A stretch of 34,370 nucleotides of DNA from Bacteroidales bacterium. GTDB lineage: Bacteria > Bacteroidota > Bacteroidia > Bacteroidales > Bacteroidaceae. Below, in pieces: positions 33,911 to 34,370 of the stretch. The notes below the pieces were generated by a model, which was not told where the DNA came from, made no database searches, and saw nothing but the letters and a program-made list of their open reading frames with translations. Made by a program: the position numbers and the translations under genes. Position 1 is the stretch's first letter; each line of letters opens with the position of its first letter. The stretch is taken from contig JAATGU010000130.1 of NCBI GenBank assembly GCA_015654535.1, forward strand, positions 1-34,370, given 5' to 3'.

Positions 33911-34035
33911 TCCAAAGGAATTTTAATAATATTATCTTATCAATAAGGCATATGCATGCTTTTTAAGGACTGACTTATTAAGTTGATTATCCAAGATTGT
34001 TGTTAGTCATTTCCTAAGTAGAGTGTTTATAAAAA

Positions 34036-34072
34036 AGCAGATCGATACAAGAAAAGCTTGCAACGATCTGCT
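34036..34072 (-). terminator. terminator of the sorting-domain gene
   Basis: AGCAGATCG (34036-34044) pairs with CGATCTGCT (34064-34072), and the loop contains a second stem (CAAG with CTTG). On the minus strand the hairpin is followed by TTTTTTAT, a good U-tract. Confidence 0.82.
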
Positions 34073-34126
34073 GTTATTTATATTTTTGCCCCAGAGACCT
34101 ATAGCTATTATTTTGGACTAATCAAA

Positions 34127-34370
34127 TTATAATTTGATAATCTTTTTCATACCCGCTAATCCTTCAATTTTCAGAAAATATATTCCAGATGGCAGATCTC
34201 TCATGTTTAATTCATAAGTATTGCTGCCATTGATTGTCTCTGTACATTTCACCTGGCCATTTATATCAAAAAGCTGAATAACGAACGGAACCACACTTTT
34301 TCTACCAAATGCAATAGTAAGATTGTCTTTAACCGGATTGGGATATATACTCAAAGTTTCGGAGTCTAAT
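34127..34370 (-). CDS. C-terminal T9SS type A sorting domain, gene continues beyond the window
   Basis: The frame is open from the window edge to TAA at 34127-34129. The visible residues form a Por/type IX secretion C-terminal sorting domain: SIYPNPVKDNLTIAF, then IQLFDINGQVK, LPSGIYFLKIEG and the ending KKIIKL. Such domains direct large secreted or surface proteins through the type IX system in Bacteroidetes. The catalytic or binding part is outside the window. Bacteroides species with such domains often lack an evident type IX apparatus, so the export route is uncertain. Confidence 0.88.
   Translation of the reverse strand, partial: LDSETLSIYPNPVKDNLTIAFGRKSVVPFVIQLFDINGQVKCTETINGSNTYELNMRDLPSGIYFLKIEGLAGMKKIIKL

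Larger units (their letters stand above)
33754..34126. other. gene-poor region with two hairpins
   Basis: Apart from the open extension of the 66-codon ORF, no coding frame is convincing. The region holds a perfect 16-bp inverted repeat (33865-33910) and the terminator of the sorting-domain gene (34036-34072). Confidence 0.5.

Overview
The window is chromosomal DNA from a Bacteroidales bacterium, most likely Bacteroides or a close relative. It is AT-rich. It carries a SusC/SusD pair and a hybrid two-component sensor, several promoters match the Bacteroidetes -33 TTTG / -7 TAnnTTTG pattern, and the tmRNA encodes the tag GENNYALAA. Most of it is carbohydrate-degrading accessory sequence, with ordinary stress and transport genes in the middle.

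Layout. Positions 1-2177: the last codons of an upstream gene, a two-way terminator, an aldo/keto reductase and an AraC-type regulator. Positions 2383-19064: a polysaccharide utilisation locus. A minus-strand operon runs SusC, SusD, a GH105 unsaturated-uronyl hydrolase, a retaining-type GH97, a GH67 alpha-glucuronidase and an unrecognised secreted 649-residue protein. The sensor/regulator is divergent on the plus strand. Both the GH67 gene and the sensor/regulator are interrupted by single in-frame TAA codons with the reading frame continuing beyond them, so the locus looks damaged in this strain, or the sequence has errors there. Positions 19131-19526: tmRNA. Positions 19617-24099: a divergent HxlR regulator and flavin reductase pair, a ferredoxin-like protein, and an outer-membrane Tsx-like protein followed by a purine permease. 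Upstream of the last pair lies an array of six elements repeated exactly every 22 bp.

Positions 24261-30094: a second minus-strand saccharolytic operon (inverting-type GH97, a tiny secreted reading frame interrupted by TAG, a heparinase II/III-like lyase and a GH88). Positions 30220-31758: divergent oxyR and dps around a shared palindrome. Positions 31992-34370: a beta-helix GH28-like hydrolase, a weak small ORF and the C-terminal sorting domain of a protein that runs off the window.

How the genes work together. In the first locus SusC/D would import uronic-acid-containing oligosaccharides, GH97 and GH67 would strip alpha-linked galactose and glucuronate, and GH105 would remove 4,5-unsaturated uronates. 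GH105 needs a lyase product and no known lyase is present, so the 649-residue protein is the best candidate for that role. The second operon shows the same logic with a recognisable lyase, a GH88 and a GH97. No mobile element or CRISPR array was seen.
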